A stretch of 64,000 bases of DNA, from the NCBI RefSeq assembly GCF_905147045.1, contig NC_065916.1, positions 3,872,561 to 3,936,560 on the forward strand, in the 5' to 3' direction. This DNA comes from Nymphalis io. Lineage: Eukaryota; Arthropoda; Insecta; Lepidoptera; Nymphalidae. The notes under the pieces were generated by a model. The model was not told where the DNA came from. It worked only from the letters and a program-made list of their open reading frames with translations, and did no database searches. How positions within the stretch are numbered: position 1 is the stretch's first letter; the number at the start of each line of letters is the position of its first letter. The position numbers were made by a program, and so were the translations under genes. Shown here in pieces: positions 24,001 through 36,400 of the stretch.

Positions 24001-24140
24001 GACCGACTCACTGTTTATGATCTCCTGGTACATTAACACTGTAATCCTAACTGGAACTAATTGACTCTTTTAATCTAATCTTTCGGTGAGACCGACACAC
24101 TGTTTATGATCTCCTGGTACATTAACACTGTAATCCTAAC
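21087..24140 (-). repeat. 89-bp satellite array with higher-order SINE repeat (spacer)
   Basis: Monomers in the opposite orientation to 12,394. SINE2 copies are embedded at ~21,352-21,615, 22,163-22,430, 22,619-22,885 and 23,477-23,745. The first and third share AAACCTGACAAC and TACTACTTTTC; the second and fourth share AAACCAGACAAC and TACTAATTTTC. Flanking monomer variants also alternate (TCTGAAACTA after type a; TGTTCTACTGG and the GGTGAGCTCACTG deletion before type b). Thus a ~1.3-kb higher-order unit is present about twice. Extra short monomer truncations (ATGATCTTTTAATC) occur at ~23,120 and ~23,975. Confidence 0.9.
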
Positions 24141-26135
24141 TTTTTTTTTTTATATGTCCGGGATAGCAAATGACTCTACTCCACCTGATGGTAAGTGGTA
24201 GTAGAGTCCAAACGCGACGACGGCCAGTACAGTCGGGAAAAACGTTCTGCACTAGCCGCCTTCGCCTTGCCGGCCCGCAAGATGCCTCTTCACGCCTCGT
24301 TTGAAGGAACCCGGGTTGTAAGAGGAGGGGAACACGTGAGCTGGTAAGGAATTCCATTTTTTGGTAGTGCGACAAAGAAAGGAGTTTCCAAATTTCTTTG
24401 TGCGCGATGGAATTGATGTCACAGTTAGGCGGTGACATCGAGAACCAGCTCGCGTGGACTTAAGAAGGAAGGGGGAAGCAGGAATTAGAGAGAATAATTC
24501 CTCAGAGCACTCGCCGTGATACAGTCGATAGAAAGCGCTCAGTGCTGCTATCTCGCGACGCAATTGTAAAGGTTCAAGGGTGTTTGTGACCTTTACGTCG
24601 CCAATAATGCGTACTGCACGTCGCTGCAACCGGTCCAAGGATTCCAGTAGGTAGTTAGCGGAGCCATCCCAAAGGTGCGAGCAATATTCAACGCAAGATC
24701 GTACCTGTGTTTTGTATAACAGGCACAGTTGTTGTGGCGTGAAAAAACGCCGCTCCTTGTTCAGAACTCCGAGTTTTCGTTAAGCTGTTTTTATAATAGC
24801 CTCGATGTAATTATATGCCCTTGGACTAAGGTCGCAGCGAACGTCCATCCCCAGCATGGCGATTTTGCTTTGTATCATCAGCGGTATGCCACAGAAGGAG
24901 GGATGAGGGTAAAATGGTTACTTTTTCGCTGTGAGAGCGCATACCTGTGTTTTCTTGGCATTAAACTCAACAAGATTATCAGAACCCCATTTGGCAATGA
25001 GCTCTAACGTCCTATCGAGTTCAATGACAAGATTCTCCCGCCTCTCCTCAGTTTCCGCCCGCCCAGCCACTGCGCGTCCGTGGTATCCACCATGCACTGT
25101 ACTATCGTCTGCATAGCAATGTATGTTCCCAAGAGAGAGCATATCATTGATCATGGAGAAGAAAGAGTGTGGGAGATAGCACAGATCCCTGGGGGACCCC
25201 AGCATTCACTACATAGAATTGTGAAGCGCAACCATCAACTAAAACACGAAGGCTACGCTTGTGTAGGAAGCTGGCAATCCAGGTGCATAGCTGAGCAGGT
25301 AGACCATATGCCGGCAGCTTGGAGAGAAGACTTCTGTGCCAGACCCTGTCTAAAGCCTTGGAGATATCGAGGCTGACAGCCAACGATTCTCCATGCTTGT
25401 CGATAGCTTCACCCCAGAGGTGTGTTACGTACGCTAGAAGATCACCTGTGGACCGGTTTGGTCGAAACCCGTACTGACGATCATTAATTAGACAGTGATC
25501 TTCTAGGTAATGGATCAGTTGGTTGTTTAGAATCCGTTCAATCACCTTACAAAGTACTGAGGTGATAGCTATTGGTCGATAATTTGCCGGATCAGACCGA
25601 TCCCCTTTTTTGGGAACCGCTTGCACATTAGCTCTTCTCCAAGCCTCCGGCACACATCCCGAAGAAAGAGAAAGTTGGAACAGGCGCGTTAACACAGGAG
25701 ACAGCTCCGCCGCACACTTCTTCAGCACAATGGCTGGTATTCCATCAGGACCGCTAGCTTTCCGTATATCAAGTGATTGCAGCTCCGCACGCACATCACG
25801 TTGCCTGATTTTGATGTCAGGCATCGTGTGGCCACATGAAGGTATTGTTGGTGGCTGCGCACTACAATCATCGATCACAGAGTTGTCGGCAAAGAGTTTA
25901 GCCAGGAGGTCGGCTTTCTCCTGCGCACTGTGAGCTAGCGATCCGTCCGGATTTCTGAGCGGTGGCAGCGAAGGTTGGCAGAAATTGTTTTGCACAGACT
26001 TGGTCAGACGCCAGAAGCTACGGGAGCCCCTAGGATGTGAAATTAGGTCATGACCAATCTGTACAATGCGCTGTGCATCCGCTCTCGTGTATGCCTTCCT
26101 ACAGGACTTGGAATTTTTATTGTAGTTTGCTTTCA
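24141..26135 (-). mobile_element. LINE-A copy 2, 5'-truncated, in satellite
   Basis: The poly-A tail (T-run at 24,141) is inserted in a satellite monomer after TAATCCTAAC. The ORF fragments 25,144-26,136 (RT fingers and palm: KAL/FDRVWH, GVPQGSVLSP), 24,918-25,205 and 24,252-24,638 (C-terminal LQRRAVRIIG) lie in different frames because of small indels. The 5' truncation is at 26,135 (NYNKNSK), next to unrelated AT-rich DNA. It shares the SAQEKAD variant with copies 5 and 6, unlike SPQ in copies 1, 3 and 4, so these three form a subfamily. Confidence 0.9.
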
Positions 26136-26309
26136 TGTAATTTTAAAATCTTTAATATTAGGAACTTTATATATAAGTATATGTGCATATACGAGAACAA
26201 TCACGTATACATCATGTTTATATATGTGTAAGCCTAATGTTATAAGCATATATGGGTGTTTTCAATGGTACTTATCTTCCAATGCATTTACTGTTATAGT
26301 ACACTATAA
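26136..26309. other. Spacer AT-rich stretch
   Basis: Low-complexity AT-rich DNA between LINE-A2 and LINE-B. It could be 5' sequence of LINE-B; I see no ORF or repeat match elsewhere in the window. Confidence 0.4.
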
Positions 26310-27996
26310 ATGGGGGGCGTAAAAAATATTAAAATTGGATTTTTAAGCCCTGGTTCACTTAGTACACACCACGAAGAATTATTAGTTGCCTTAGAACGAC
26401 ACAACGTTGACATTTTGGCTCTTAACGAGACATGGCTTCGGGGTGGAGAGGAGGGGCGCGCACCGAAGGTCGCGGGTTACCGTCTGTGTCATATACCCAG
26501 ATCGGAAACAATACGTTCGCGTGGCGGCGGTGTAGGATTTTATATCAGACGAGGGCTGTCTACACAGATTCTCAAATATCCAATTGAATCTAGGTTTGAA
26601 CAGATGTGGCTTAGGACTCGGCATAGTAATAAAACTATTATAATTGGTACAGCTTATAGACCATGATGACCATGGTTAAACGTGCAAGAATTCCTAGATG
26701 CTTTAATCGAATCGATTGCGTCTTTGCCCCTTTATGATTATATTATTTTATTGGGTGATTTCAACATTAATCTCCTGAATAAACAAGACAATCACTCAAT
26801 CCTTTTTAACAACTTTTTGGATTATTTTAGCTTAATACAACACGTTTCCGAGCCGACACATTTTACTAGCCATAGCGAAACGTTGATTGACCTTGTCTGT
26901 TCAAATATAAACCATATTAAGGTTAATGTCGATTATGTAAATAGTCTGAGTAGTCATTCTTTCCTTTCATTTGAGCTTAATATTGTGAAAGAAAAAATTC
27001 GCCCGAGGAAAAAGCTATTAAGACCTATTAGAGATATAAACATAGACCAGCTTAAGGTCCTGTTGGAATGCATTGACTGGCATACATATTCTAATCCCGA
27101 TTATTGTATAGATTTTCTCGTTTCTCATTTTACAACTAACATAATGCATATTTTTGACACCTTAGCTCCCCTTAAAACCATATATATAAGACATAATCAT
27201 TACCCTTGGATTACTTTTGCTATTAAACGTATGATGAAATGTCGCGATGAAGCTCATTGCAAATTGCGTATAGATGAGAGCGAGGTCAATAGAGAAAATT
27301 ATAAAAAAATGAAAAAATTTGTAGATGATACAATTGCAAATGAAAGAAATGCCTACTTTAACTCATACATTAATTGTAATTTAAAAAACTCTAAAGTCAT
27401 GTGGAAACATTTTAAAAACCACCTTGAGGTAAAACCTAAGTCGGATCTAATCTTACCTAGTCATCTTAACGATCCTCAGGTTATAAACAATCATTTTCTA
27501 AATATTCCTGGTAATGATTGTGTCTCCCCGCAAATTATTCAAAAGTATTCTTCATCAAAATTCTGTACAGAAACCTTCCACCTAAAAACCGTTAATGAAG
27601 ATACTGTGTCAAAAATTATCCATAAGCTCAAATCGAACGCCATCGGTAAGGACGGAATCTCTTTGGATATGATTTTGATGACACTTTCTTCCTCCCTCCC
27701 TGCTATAACAAAAATTATTAATAAATCTATTCAGTCTAGCAACTTTCCTGACCTATGGAGGGAGGCTCTTATTAAACCTATACCAAAATTGAATAATCCA
27801 GTTTCATTGTCTGATTTGCGTCCTATCAGCATACTCCCATGTTTATCTAAACTACTGGAAAAAGTAGTCTACATCCAACTATCTGAATTTCTAGAAAACA
27901 ATAATATCCTACCTGATGTTCAATCTGGCTTTAGAAAGCATCGTAGTACTACTACCGCACTCACCACGGTTGTAGATGACATTAAAAAAGTGATGA
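26310..27996 (+). pseudogene. LINE-B endonuclease/RT fragment, 3'-truncated
   Basis: One frame runs 26,310-28,010 with two consecutive TGA codons at 26,664-26,669. The N-terminal apurinic-type endonuclease is visible (ALNETWL, GGGVGFYIRRG, GTAYRP, LGDFNINLL, SHSFLSFEL), a linker of ~200 residues, then the RT start (RPISILPCLSKLLEKVV, QSGFRKHRSTTTAL). The catalytic palm (YADD) is missing because the copy ends at the palindrome inner edge. No other LINE-B copy is in the window. The sequence belongs to the jockey/CR1-like group; clade not resolved. It is AT-rich compared with LINE-A, so it is a different lineage. Confidence 0.88.
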
Positions 27997-28314
27997 AATT
28001 AAAAAAGTGATATATTTTTTTATTTTCAAAATTCATTGTTACAGATATCAGAACTAGTCCACTCGTTGCAAGCTTCGGAGAAGAATCGAAAGAACGCGAG
28101 GAGACAGAACAAGAATATCCTCCAGGACATCGCCAACGTGAAGAACAGCCTCACGAAGACATCGGACACGAAGTGCACGAACGTGTACGTGTCGGACGAC
28201 GGGAGCAAGTACAGCGACGCGCACGTGTCGAGCGATACGCAGGACAAGTGCGTGTGTGACGACCTGGTGTTCCTCGAAGACCCAAATGACCCTAGAGGCT
28301 GTATATACTTTCAG

Positions 28315-28687
28315 GTGAGCAGAAAACTCTACTCGTTTTTAAAAGATTAGCAAACCTTAGATATGCGATTCCATGCGATTCGCTACCAGCTCTGCTGTAT
28401 TGTACACTACAAACACTTCTCGATCAATATATCTCTATATACAACACGACACTGTTACACTTAACTACTTGTATACACTTTAGTTTTACTTACAAAGTTC
28501 CGATAACAACTTCACAGATAACCAAAACGCTAAATTTTTCGCGAATCCATAGTCAATACCACAGAATATTAAGATTTCGACCAAATTTCAAAGTCAAAGT
28601 TGCTTAAATACTCTACTTGCTATTGGAATCGACTATAGATTTGTATGTGTTTGCACAGCACATTGTGTGTGTGTGTTTTTTTATCCG
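28315..28687. other. Intron segment present only in right arm
   Basis: Non-coding. TTTTTCGCGAATCCATAG near 28,535 resembles ATTTTTTCGCAAATCCATAA near 31,010, so it is probably an old dispersed repeat. The left arm deleted this block together with the end of the acidic exon. Confidence 0.5.
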
Positions 28688-28936
28688 TAACAGCATGTGA
28701 ATGTCCTACTGCTGGGCTAAAGGCCTCCTCTCCCTTTTTTGAGCAGAAGGCTTGGAGCTTATTCCACCACGCTGCTCCAGTGCGGTTTGGTGGAATACAC
28801 ATGTGGCAGAATTTCAGTGAAATTAGACACATGCAGGTTTCCTCACGATGTTTTCCTTCATCGTAAAGTACGAGATGAATTATAATCACAGATTAAGCAC
28901 ATGAAAATTCAGCGGTGCCTGGACCATCTCGGCTGT
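28688..28936 (-). mobile_element. Metulj-like SINE, internally deleted
   Basis: It has the same body as 1,638-1,940 (CTACTGCTGGGCTAAAGGCC, GATGTTTTCC), but the tRNA-like core is missing between GGTGCCTGG and ACCATCTCGGCTG. The same core deletion is visible in the left-arm fragment at 19,110-19,185, so that deletion predates the arm split. Confidence 0.75.
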
Positions 28937-29624
28937 TTTTTTATATGCTAGCAATATTAGCACAGACTGTGCAATATAATATGTAATGCGGTCATGAATT
29001 AAATTTGATTGAATATAACAGGCATCCGTGCATGTCCTGAGACACTCCACGGCCATCTACCCAGGGTTCCAGTGCTCTGTGCATGTCGGGAACGTGCGTC
29101 AGACGGCCATTATCGAGGTAACCATTTACCATCGGGTTGCTCATCTCATCGCTGACCACGGGTATATTTTTCGCTTTAGGGTATAATGTCTCCGAGCAAC
29201 TTGCTGAGGGCGGGCGAGGGGGCCTCCGTGCTGTTCAGGTTCGCCCGCTGTCCGGAGTACCTTGTGCGGGGCCGCCGGCTGCTGTTCACGGCGGCTGCTG
29301 TAACTGTTTTGAATAATGTTGGAATAAGTTTTGTTCTTAAGAAGAGATATCTTCGACCAACAGACACTTTTGTACTTTACTAGCAAAACCCGGTAGGTGG
29401 CTGTTAATGTGGTACAGCGCCATCTAGCGGCGTTACAACGAAGTGGATATTATAAAATCATCCATGAGACATACATCTAAATTTCAACTATGATGGTAAT
29501 TCAAACGGTCCGAACTCTATTAATCACAAACAGATACACAAACAGCCATTTTTATATATTAACGAAATTGTTTTGTTACAGAGCCATCGGCCGGATCACG
29601 CAAACCTTCCCGTACATACCATGA

Positions 29625-30314
29625 ATTCTATAGAACACGGCTCCAATGTAAAATTCGAGATCTCTCTAGAATATTCCAGATAAATTAAATATATTAATTG
29701 TATCTGTAACCAGTTTTCTTGTCGTGTTCACTTCATGATTGCGTAGGGGGCGTTTCGCCTTGCGGATTAAATTACAAAAAACGACAAACGATGATGGTAT
29801 TTTTATGTTACATAAAAACAGTGTTGCCAACCTCTTAGAAGCATCCTCCTGACGGATGAATTGAAACAAATACAAAATACATTTATAATATGATGTTAAA
29901 AAAAAAAGCAAATCAAGTACTGCAAGTAGCATTAGTAAACTTGAAATATACTCAATTAAATGAAGCTGAAGAGTTAATCCCCGGAGAGAATTTCTTTAAA
30001 GAATGTTCCTCCTAAAAAATGTCTAACCTGAAAATATCCTATTTGATTTCATCTGACATAGCCCTATTTAGGGGGAAAACCCCCAAGTTGGCAACACTGT
30101 TTAAAAAAATGTGGACCATCCATATAAACTTTCATATATTTAACACTAGCGGACAAATTTTTAATAAACCATCACATGTGATCGAGCAAATTTTCACTCA
30201 TAACTCATTTTTATTCAGTCAGTTAATTAATCAGTGTCAGAGTTTTTATTACGTATATAACATACATGCAAAACGTCTATGCTTATGTATAAATAATATT
30301 GAAATATATAAAGG

Positions 30315-30349
<35 letters not shown>

Positions 30350-33300
30350 ATATAATATGGAACTAATGGCTTCTTATGTATGTACACACTTACATCCAAT
30401 TTCTAGTTAATATTAAATAATTATATGACTAGATTTATGGAATAACGTACATACACAATGGATATTACATCTTGGTTCCCAATGTTGGTGGCACATTGAC
30501 AATATAAATGATGGTTAATATTTCTTAAAACGCCAATGACGCGGTGGAGAATCACCACCAAAATTACATTAGCCTTCCTATTCGAAATTAAAAAAGAGAA
30601 ACAGAAATCGCAACAGTAAAAGGTTATAAGTCTTTATATTTGAAAATATGTACATTCAAAAACATTAAATTCTTAGTTATACCATGTTTGCCTATCTACC
30701 CTTCCGTGACGCCACGGTGACAGGACTATGATAATCTTATCGTATGTTAAATTGTTACAATAATAACTTATTTAGAAGTTAGTTGACTTGAAATTTCAAA
30801 TAAACTGAGATTTAAATTAAATATTCTTATTTAAAATCAAAATAGCACTATGTACGTGTTAATATTGTATTTAATACACCTTTTACAATTAGTTGAAATG
30901 TATATTTAGTATATTCCAATCGTAGGAGTAAATATAAACTAACTTTATATTTCCATATCCCGTGATAGTCGCTAACAGCTCAGCTTAACTACTTTCTCGA
31001 ATAAAACGCAATTTTTTCGCAAATCCATAATGAATATCACAGATAACTCAAAATCTCGACTAATGATATCGCGCCAATTCAATGTCGGTTGTTAATTTGC
31101 CTTTGTCTACTCTTGTGGCTTTAATACACTAGTTATTTTCTATTTAAATGAAATAACATATTTATATGCATACATATATAACGTAACTGTTTTTAAAATG
31201 ATAATCACGCCCCAAGGAACAAATCTTTAGGTTTGTATTTTTTTTTTTTTTTTTTTAATGGTAGCTCTTACAATGCCGATGTTACTTTTGCATTAAGCCG
31301 CGCTGATATGTAAGACTCCAATAAAAATTGATTATAAATTTAAAACAATAATGTTGTACGGTAAAATAATTTTTGTATTTATTTTAAAAAAAACATGCTT
31401 AGGATTTTAAAAACACAAACGTCATGACGCCATTTTGAATTACAATTTTGGCGCCATTAATATAATAACTACCCCAAGAGGTAAACCAAAATTAGCTTTC
31501 ATATTGTTAGTATTTAAACTTTGTACATTAAATGATATATCCAGTTCCTGTTTATAAATTGCAATTTTAAGTTAATGATACATATTTATATAACATTACG
31601 ATATCTAACTATCAATGATCGGATTATTTAATGCCGATTTTACTTTAGACGATATGACATTGACTTTTTATGATTTGTATTAATTAATATTTTTATAGTT
31701 ATCTGTGGCATCGATATTAATTAAACTACAATAATATTAAACATAATTTAATAAAAGCAATTAATGGTTGAATAAGATTTTTTTTAAACAAAGATAATTA
31801 GTATCATTTACGTTTTTGGTCTAAGAAAACGTGTCGCGTTAAAAGTTATTTTTTTAAATAAAAAAACATATTCAAACCTTTACTAACCTGATTATTATAT
31901 TACCCATATCAAATTTAAAAAAATTGCAGCATAAAATAATGTTAATAATATATAAATTAAAAAATAAACATCCAGGTATTTAGGTATAAGTTGTAATAAC
32001 TCGGTCATATTTTTTTGAGAACTTCAGGCATTATAAGCACGAACTATTCCCGTCAATCATATTCTGATCAGTTATAAATATAAATGAAATTTCGTCTATT
32101 ACCTAACTTATGCAATACTAAATTTGAATATGTACCAAAACAAAATTATATATTACTATTTTGGTAAATTTTTACAAAATTCAAGCGATTCATCACTGCT
32201 TGAAAATTATATTTTATTCTTATTAGGCGCCATTTTGAATATATAAGGAATGGCCTGTGTTTAAGACTCTGCGGCAACATGAATGGAAAAAAATACCGCT
32301 AAGCTAAATAACAATAATTATTAAAAGAATAGCAGACCTAACATCAGAAATAGCATTTGAGTGATAACCATCCTCAAGAATATTAAAAAATGCTCTGTTA
32401 TGTCATATTCTGTTATTTTGAAAAGACCCCATTTTCAAATTCGTATTGTGTTATTTAAATTTATTAAAATATTAAATATTTTTAAACATAATCATGACGC
32501 TATTTTAAATTTAAATTTTGGCGCGATTCATATTATTGTATTGTTGTATACATATCTTTTGTCGAAGTATTTAAATTTTGTACATTAAATCTAAATGATT
32601 TTTCTAGTTCCTGTAAGCTGATATAACTTGCTATTTTAAGTTAAATATACGTATTTATGTAACACAAACGTAAGACATTTTTAAGTGACACCATTTTGAA
32701 ATTCAGAAATATTTATGGGAACAAAATTAATTAAATAATTTGCTGTTTCGTTTTTCATCTGTAAAAACAATTGTAAGTAAATATTTTAATTTATAATTTG
32801 TATGAACTAAAAATACCTAAAAAGTAATCCTACTAAAAAAATGTATATTTATAAGTGTATTTTTTACATTTACTCTATATATATCATCAAATTTGTATTT
32901 TATATATATTCCACTAAGATTCATTTTAACTTTTATCTTCTTCTTAACGACTTTAAAATTTTCTTACATATCTTATTGTTTATACAATAATAGTCCTTAT
33001 TGCATAAATTTTAAGTGCGTATTTTATTAAATCTCTTTGCCTCAAAGTATCAATTAATCCGAATTAATTTAATTTGATAAAGTAATGGTAAGCGATGAAA
33101 TGATGGTGTTAAATAATTAATTGTGTATTATCTGTGGCAGTTCGCTTAGATTATTAATTTGAAACGTGTGTTTCTTTAATTTTTTAATTTTGTCAGAGTA
33201 AACGGCCAGTTTTAATAAAAGTTAGCTTCGTGTCATCGATTTATGAAAATTTTAGGGTGTTATTAGACTAAATTAATCTTTTTATTTAATTATGCTTTGA

Positions 33301-33439
33301 ATAAAACGTGTGATTGTGACTTAAAAAATAAAACAATGTTTTTTACTGACTTAGAAAAATGTTATATATTAGCAAAGATTAAAAAAAAATTTAAATCAGT
33401 CACTCAATATTAAAAAAAAATTAAAACATTTTTTAGCAC
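29625..33439. repeat. AT-rich segment, right arm
   Basis: 3'-flanking DNA of the GTPBP2-like gene followed by the AT-rich unit in reverse orientation to the left arm. There is a TA microsatellite at ~30,318-30,345 and a T-run at ~31,239-31,257, both longer than in the left arm. A ~45-bp stretch near 17,540 on the left is missing here at ~29,850. I support no gene; the 32,361-32,588 ORF is the mirror of the low-complexity ORF at 575-802. Confidence 0.75.
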
Positions 33440-36400
33440 TTTTTTTTTTTTTTTTTATATGCCCCGGGAAGGCAAATGACTCTACTCCACCTGATGGTAA
33501 GTGGTAGTAGAGTCCAAACGCGACGACGGCCAGTACAGTCGGGAAGAATGTTCTGTACTAGCCGTCCCCGCCTTGCCGGCCCGCAAGATGCCTCTTCACG
33601 CCTCGTTTGAAGGAACCCGGGCTGTAAGAGGAGGGGAACACGTGAGCTGGTAAGGAATTCCATTCTTTGGTAGTGCGACAAAGAAAGGAGTTGCCAAATT
33701 TCTTTGTGCGCGATGGAATTGATGTCACAGTTAGGCGGTGACATCGAGAACCAGCTCGCGTGGACTTAAGAAGGAAGGGGGAAGCAGGAATTAGAGAAAA
33801 TAATTCCTCAGAGCACTCGCCGTGATACAGACGATAGAAAGCGCTCAGTGCTGCTATCTCACGACGCAATTGTAAAGGTTCAAGGGTGTTTGTGACCTTT
33901 ACGTCGCCAATAATGCGTACTGCACGTCGCTGCAACCGGTCCAAGGCCCCCATAAGGTACTTAGCGGAGCCATCCCAAAGGTGCGAGCAATATTCAACGC
34001 AAGACCGTACCTGTGTTTTGTATAACAGGCACAGTTGTTGTGGCGTGAAAAAACGCCGCACCTTGTTCAGAACTCCGAGTTTTCGTGAAGCTGTTTTTAT
34101 AATAGCCTCGATGTAATCCCTTGGACTAAGGTCGCAGCGAACGTCCATCCCCAGCATGGCGATTTTGCTTTGTATCATCAGCGGTGTGCCACAGAGGGAG
34201 GGATGAGGGTAAAATGGTGACTTTTTCGCTGTGAGAGCGCACACCTGTGTTTTCTTGGCATTAAACTCAACAAGATTATCAGAACCCCATTTGGCGATGA
34301 GCTCTAATGTCCTATCAAGTTCAATAACAAGATTCTCCCGCCTCTCCTCAGTTTCCGCCCGCCCAGCCACTGCGCGTCCGTGGTATCCACCATGCACTGT
34401 ACTATCATCTGCATAGCAATGTATGTTCCCAAGAGAGAGCATATCATTGATATGCAAAAGAAAGAGTGTGGGAGATAGCACAGATCCCTGGGGGACGCCA
34501 GCATTCACTACATAGAATTGTGAAGCGCAACCATCTACTAAAACACGAAGGCTACGCTTGTGTAGGAAACTGGCAATCCAGGTGCATAGCTGAGCAGGCA
34601 GACCATATGCCGGTAGCTTGGAGAGAAGACTTCTGTGCCAGACCCTGTCGAAAGCCTTGGAGATATCGAGGCTGACAGCCAACGATTCTCCATGCTTGTC
34701 GATAGCTTCACCCCAGAGGTGCGTTACGTACGCTAGAAGATCACCTGTGGACCGTTTTGGTCGAAATCCGTACTGACGATCATTAATTAGACAGTGATCT
34801 TCTAGGTAATGGATCAGTTGGTTGTTTAAAATCCGTTCCATCGCCTTACAAAGTACTGAGGTGATAGCTATTGGCCGATAATTTGCCGGGTCAGACCGAT
34901 CCCCTTTTTTGGGAACCGCTTGCACATTAGCTCTTCTCCAAGCCTCCGGCACACATCCCGAAGAGAGAGAAAGTTGAAACAGGCGCGTTAACACAGGAGA
35001 CAGCTCCGCCGCGCACTTCTTCAGCACAATGGCTGGTATTCCATCGGGACTGCTAGCTTTCCGTATATCGAGTGATTGCAGCTCCGCACGCACATCACGT
35101 TGCCTGATTTTGATGTCAGGCATCGTGTGGCCACATGAAGGTTTTGTTGGCGGCTGCGCACTACAATCATCGATCACAGAGTTGTCGGCAAAGAGTTTAG
35201 CCAGGAGGTCGGCTTTCTCCTGCGGACTGTGAGCTAGCGATCCGTCCGGATTTCTGAGCGGTGGCAGCGAAGGTTGGCAGAAATTGTTTTGCACAGACTT
35301 GGTCAGACGCCAGAAGCTACGGGAGCCCCTAGGATGCGAAATAAGGTCATGACCAATCTGTACAATGCGCTGTGCATCCGCTCTCGTGTATGCCTTCCTA
35401 CAGGACTTGGAATTTTTATTGTAGTTTGCTTTCAGTGAGTCAATGTTAGATGCCCCGCTAATGCAGCCGTTGATCCACGCGCGATATGCCGCCTGCTTAG
35501 ATGATACAGCGTCGGCACATTCACGCGTGAACCAACGGTTACGCGTACCCCTATTGATGAGATCTGAGCTAGGAATGTAGTATTCCATTCCTAACATGAT
35601 CTCATCAGCAACAGCAGCGGCACTAGCTGTCGGGTCATTCCCACTGAAGCAACGTTCCTTCCAAGGGACTGACGCATAGTAATCGCGCATACCGTCCCAA
35701 TCTGCCGACTTATAGTGCCAAACGCGACGTTTGCATACCGCTGATGGCGGCAGCTTGGCCTGTGGCACTTTGGTAGATATAAGGCCGTGATCCGAAGAAC
35801 CAAGTGGAGCTTGAACCACAACCTGATATTCCACCGGGTGAGAAGTCAGCAGAAGGTCCAGTAGAGAAGGCGCTTGCCCATCAATGTCTGGGATCCTGGT
35901 GGGCTGATCAACCAGTTGGGTCAAGTCGTGTGTGAGAGCAAAAGCATGAGCAGTTCTTCCAGCATGGTCAGTTTTGAGGGATTTCAACCATGATTCATGG
36001 TGAGCATTAAAATCCCCCAAAAACACCAATTCCGCGTTAGGAAACTGCTCTTGCGCAGCATCTGCCACCCGACTAAGATGGTCGAATAATCGGCTTGTCT
36101 CCAAGTCACCATTGTGGGATCTGTAGAGGCACACGTAGACTCGACTCTGACGAACCAGGTCCACACGTACCACCAACATGGAGAAGGAGGGGTCCTCCAA
36201 GCAGCGCAATCGGTGACAACAAACATCCGCCCTGACGAACAAGCATACTCCGGCTTTCGCTTTAAAAGATTCTTCAAGCATGTAGCCGGGATAGTTAAGG
36301 TAGCTGGTGTCGGCAGGGCGGAGTATTTGCGTCTCCGTGAGAAACAACATTGCTGGCCGTGCTGTCTCGAGATGGTGGTGGACAGCGTTGAGGTTAGCGT

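Larger units (their letters stand above)
28045..29624 (+). pseudogene. GTPBP2-like gene, 3' half, right copy Y'
   Basis: Plus-strand exons: 28,045-28,314 (270 bp, phase 0, acidic/Ser-rich insert SELVHSLQ...DPNDPRGCIYFQ), 29,022-29,117 (HSTAIYPGFQCSVHVGNVRQ), 29,180 to ~29,293 (LRAGEGASVLFRFARCPEYL, intact frame) and 29,582-29,624 (AIGRITQTFPYIP, stop). All show AG acceptors; 28,045, 29,022 and 29,582 follow canonical TTACAG/AACAG. The protein order equals the domain-III end of GTPBP1/2 proteins, where VHVGNVRQTA is a hallmark. The ~250-bp deletion starting in the 29,180 exon removes its donor, so splicing to the last exon is broken. This copy retains the fullest acidic exon; the left arm has only part of it. 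Confidence 0.87.

Noticed and set aside
21087..24140. CENP-B box in the satellite (GTTCGGTGAGACCGACT)
   Set aside because: It matches only part of the essential positions, and lepidopteran chromosomes are holocentric, so a centromeric reading is unsupported.
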